Source: Micavibrio aeruginosavorus
GTDB lineage: Bacteria > Pseudomonadota > Alphaproteobacteria > Micavibrionales > Micavibrionaceae
Length of the DNA stretch: 7,122 bases
Assembly (NCBI GenBank): GCA_003241285.1
Contig: QFOT01000120.1
Location: 1-7,122, forward strand
Direction of reading: 5' to 3'
In this document: positions 5,279 to 7,122 of the stretch, one piece after another
How the letters are laid out: each line of letters starts with the position of its first letter
How positions within the stretch are numbered: the stretch's first letter is position 1
Notes under the pieces: model-generated
What the model was told of the DNA's origin: nothing
What the model saw: only the letters and a program-made list of their open reading frames with translations
The model's database searches: none
Program-made: the position numbers and the translations under genes

Positions 5279-5724
5279 TGATTCAGCGGATTCTTGTTCT
5301 CTGCACTGGCAACTCCTGCCGATCTGTCATGGCCGAATCCCTGATCAACCAGCTTGGAAAAGGGAAATATGAAGCGGTCAGCGCAGGCAGTCATCCGGCT
5401 GGCCATGTTCACCCCAAATCCATTGAAACCCTGAAACGCCACGGCATAGACTCCGGCCAGCCGCGCAGCAAATCGTGGCATGAATTTGAGGGACAAACCT
5501 TTGACCTAGTTATCACCGTTTGCGATCAGGCTGCTGCAGAAAGCTGCCCTGTGTTTCTAGGCAAAGCCAAAAAACTGCACTGGAGTACCCCCGATCCCGC
5601 GAAAGCAACCGGATCGGATGCCGATATCGAAGCCGCCTTCGACACGGCCTTTTTCATGCTTAAAGACCGTATAGAGGATTTACTTCATGACCGCCTGCTC
5701 ACCCCGTCGCCTGTCATTTCTTGA
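5278..5724 (+). CDS. arsC: Arsenate reductase, thioredoxin-coupled (LMW-PTP fold)
   Basis: This is a 148-residue cytoplasmic enzyme reducing arsenate to arsenite. Seen: the P-loop CTGNSCR (C9, C14, R15) at the N-terminus, the redox pair C82 and C90 ([16 protein letters not shown]), and the general-acid loop [10 protein letters not shown] with D106. In Staphylococcus aureus ArsC the equivalents are C10, C82 and C89, so the triple-cysteine relay that ends in thioredoxin is complete. The spacing C82-C90 is one residue longer than in S. aureus, as often seen in proteobacterial forms. The start at 5278 is decided by a strong AGGAGG (5263-5268), which lies within the Cys-tail codons of the preceding gene; an upstream in-frame TTG (5215) is rejected. 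The 3' end overlaps acr3 by 38 bases. Confidence 0.93.
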   Translation: MIQRILVLCTGNSCRSVMAESLINQLGKGKYEAVSAGSHPAGHVHPKSIETLKRHGIDSGQPRSKSWHEFEGQTFDLVITVCDQAAAESCPVFLGKAKKLHWSTPDPAKATGSDADIEAAFDTAFFMLKDRIEDLLHDRLLTPSPVIS

Positions 5725-6733
5725 TCGTTACCTGACTTTATGGATTTTTATGGCGATGGCGGCGGGTGTCGCCATCGGCTCGATTTTTACAGGTGCGCCG
5801 GAATTTTTAAACAGAATGTCTATAGGCACGACCAATATCCCCATCGCCATCGGCCTGATCCTGATGATGTATCCGCCGCTTGCGCGGGTAAAATATGAAG
5901 AGTTGCCGCTGATCTTTAAGGACTGGAAAATCCTGCTATTGTCGCTCGTACAAAACTGGCTGATCGGCCCGTTCCTGATGTTCGGCCTAGCAGTTCTTTT
6001 CCTGCACGATTACCCCGAATATATGACGGGCCTGATCCTGATCGGCCTCGCGCGGTGTATCGCTATGGTCATCGTTTGGAACCAACTTGCCGAAGGCGAT
6101 AATCAGTACGTTGCCGCACTCGTGGCTTTTAACAGTGTTTTTCAGCTTTTGTTTTTCAGCGTTTATGCATGGTTTTTCCTGAGCATCCTTCCGCCACTGT
6201 TCGGACTGGAAAGCCATATCGTCGATGTCAGCTTTGCCACTATTGCTGAAAGCGTCTTCATTTATCTCGGCCTACCTTTCCTTGCCGGATTTCTGACGCG
6301 CAAAATTCTGCTCAAACAAAAAGGGCATGACTGGTATGAAAACCGTTTCCTGCCGAAAATCGGCCCTGTCACATTGATTGCGCTCCTTTTGACAATTCTG
6401 GCCATGTTCTCTTTAAAGGGCGGCACGGTGTTGGAATTACCCGTGGATGTTGTCCGCATTGCCATTCCGCTGGCGATCTATTTTGTGGTCATGTTTTTTG
6501 TCAGCTTTATCATGGGAAAAATGATAGGCGCAGATTACGGCAAGACAACCGCCGCAGCCTTCACCGCCGCCAGCAATAATTTTGAACTGGCGATAGCTGT
6601 TGCCATCGCCGCCTTCGGGCTAGGATCGTCTGTGGCTTTTGCCACTGTGATCGGGCCGCTGGTAGAAGTGCCTGTCTTAATCGCAATGGTAAATGTTGCT
6701 ATGCGGTTCATGAGGCGTTGCTTCACGGAATAG
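5687..6733 (+). CDS. acr3: Arsenite efflux permease, ACR3 family
   Basis: This is a 348-residue inner-membrane exporter of arsenite (BASS/ACR3 superfamily, proton-motive-force driven), with about ten hydrophobic segments. Seen: [18 protein letters not shown] (14-31), the conserved [13 protein letters not shown] (61-73), the helix [22 protein letters not shown] (120-141) with the essential Cys (C124), and [15 protein letters not shown] (295-309) with the essential Glu (E300). Both residues match those known to be needed in Alkaliphilus Acr3. The MYPPLA.VKYEEL pattern places it with the Acr3(1) subgroup. The ATG lies within arsC, 38 bases before the arsC stop, with GAGGA eight bases upstream, so it is translated with arsC. 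It is the last gene of the ars operon and provides the export step after ArsC. Confidence 0.95.
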   Translation: MTACSPRRLSFLDRYLTLWIFMAMAAGVAIGSIFTGAPEFLNRMSIGTTNIPIAIGLILMMYPPLARVKYEELPLIFKDWKILLLSLVQNWLIGPFLMFGLAVLFLHDYPEYMTGLILIGLARCIAMVIVWNQLAEGDNQYVAALVAFNSVFQLLFFSVYAWFFLSILPPLFGLESHIVDVSFATIAESVFIYLGLPFLAGFLTRKILLKQKGHDWYENRFLPKIGPVTLIALLLTILAMFSLKGGTVLELPVDVVRIAIPLAIYFVVMFFVSFIMGKMIGADYGKTTAAAFTAASNNFELAIAVAIAAFGLGSSVAFATVIGPLVEVPVLIAMVNVAMRFMRRCFTE

Positions 6734-6860
6734 AAAGTTATCCTAGCTAAAACGGAAGCTAAATGCTCATATGGAATATTATCACACTAGAACTTGGCCA
6801 GAAATTAGCGGACTCTTAAATATCAAATGGTTATACGAATCTTTATGAAGTGCACCCAGG
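6734..6860. other. AT-rich intergenic region between convergent acr3 and dsbA-like gene
   Basis: I see no gene here. The longest ATG-started frame noticed (6762, 18 residues) has no ribosome binding site. A weak inverted repeat TAGCT...AGCTA follows acr3 but has no U-run, so no convincing terminator is visible for either convergent gene. Base composition is clearly more AT-rich than in the ars operon. Confidence 0.5.
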
Positions 6861-7122
6861 TTATTTTTTTATGTTTCTTTCAATAGTTTCCAGTAAAGGT
6901 TGTTCACCAAAAGACGTCAATGGTTCTCCATTCACAAAAAATGTTGGCGTACTTTGCACATTGTTTTCATTTATGTCTGAAATTTCCTGATCCAAGAGTG
7001 CTTTGATATTTGCTGAAGCAATATATTGTTTTGCCTCATCTATATTTAGTCCCGCATCTGCTGCGATCTTCCAAGCTCTTTCTATATCGGGAGCCTCGTG
7101 TATTGCCCATTCAGGCTGCTTC
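6861..7122 (-). CDS. DsbA/thioredoxin-like oxidoreductase, C-terminal part
   Basis: The reverse complement is open from the window edge to TAA at 6861-6863 and encodes 86 residues; the N-terminus lies outside. Seen: KQPEWAIHEAPDIERAWKIA near the left end, an alpha-helical stretch (about 25-50) and the cis-proline loop STPTFFVNGEPL, which in DsbA-like/Thioredoxin_4 proteins packs against the active site, then a last helix (LLETIERNIKK). The CxxC active site and any signal peptide would be in the missing part, so location and redox activity cannot be checked here. It is convergent with acr3, so it is not part of the ars operon. Its DNA is visibly AT-richer (33-40% GC in the two lines I counted) than acr3, suggesting a different origin. 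Confidence 0.85.
   Translation of the reverse strand, partial: KQPEWAIHEAPDIERAWKIAADAGLNIDEAKQYIASANIKALLDQEISDINENNVQSTPTFFVNGEPLTSFGEQPLLETIERNIKK

Noticed and set aside
6744..6761. TAGCT...AGCTA inverted repeat after acr3 as terminator
   Set aside because: The stem is only 5 bp, the loop long, and no U-run follows.
6800..6860. Possible recombination or attachment site at the composition break
   Set aside because: I could not identify a pair of repeats or a known core sequence in the window.

Overview
This window is a metal and metalloid resistance/homeostasis island. Three transcription units, each with its own metal-sensing regulator of a different family, lie next to each other, and almost all the DNA is coding. 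The host looks like a Gram-negative bacterium: it has periplasmic/inner-membrane proteins, an RcnR/RcnA pair close to the enterobacterial one, and MerR- and CDF-type proteins of proteobacterial style. I would guess Alphaproteobacteria, but the sequence does not settle the class. There is no rRNA, tRNA, transposase, integrase or CRISPR array, so mobility is suggested only by the gene content and by changes in base composition.

Left block (50-1964, minus strand): rcnR, rcnA and a yqaA-like membrane gene, read right to left with overlaps or gaps of a few bases. RcnR keeps all four nickel/cobalt ligands (H3, C35, H60, H64). A perfect G6-type operator (AATATA-GGGGGG-TATATT) lies on its promoter. 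RcnA is about 110 residues longer than the E. coli protein. Its His-rich cytoplasmic loop carries an inserted globular domain that resembles the N-terminal domain of CzcB-type adaptor proteins.

Middle block (1979-4421): a MerR-family regulator of the CadR/PbrR/ZntR type (minus strand) is divergent from a plus-strand operon. The operon encodes an HMA-CDF cation transporter, a secreted DUF1007 protein with a canonical EF-hand loop, and an LspA signal peptidase. The three genes are joined by ATGA stop/start overlaps. The shared intergenic region holds a perfect CCTGTAG-TAA-CTACAGG dyad inside a 19-bp promoter spacer, the hallmark of MerR-type activation.

Right block (4426-6733, plus strand): an arsenic operon of arsR, a DUF6428-type protein with a Cys-rich tail, thioredoxin-coupled arsC and the arsenite exporter acr3. 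A perfect 24-bp palindrome runs into the arsR start codon, which implies an autoregulated and probably leaderless mRNA. Arsenate entering the cell would be reduced by ArsC and the arsenite exported by Acr3.

Right edge (6861-7122, minus strand): the C-terminal 86 residues of a DsbA/thioredoxin-like protein, convergent with acr3 and in visibly more AT-rich DNA. Its start lies outside the window.
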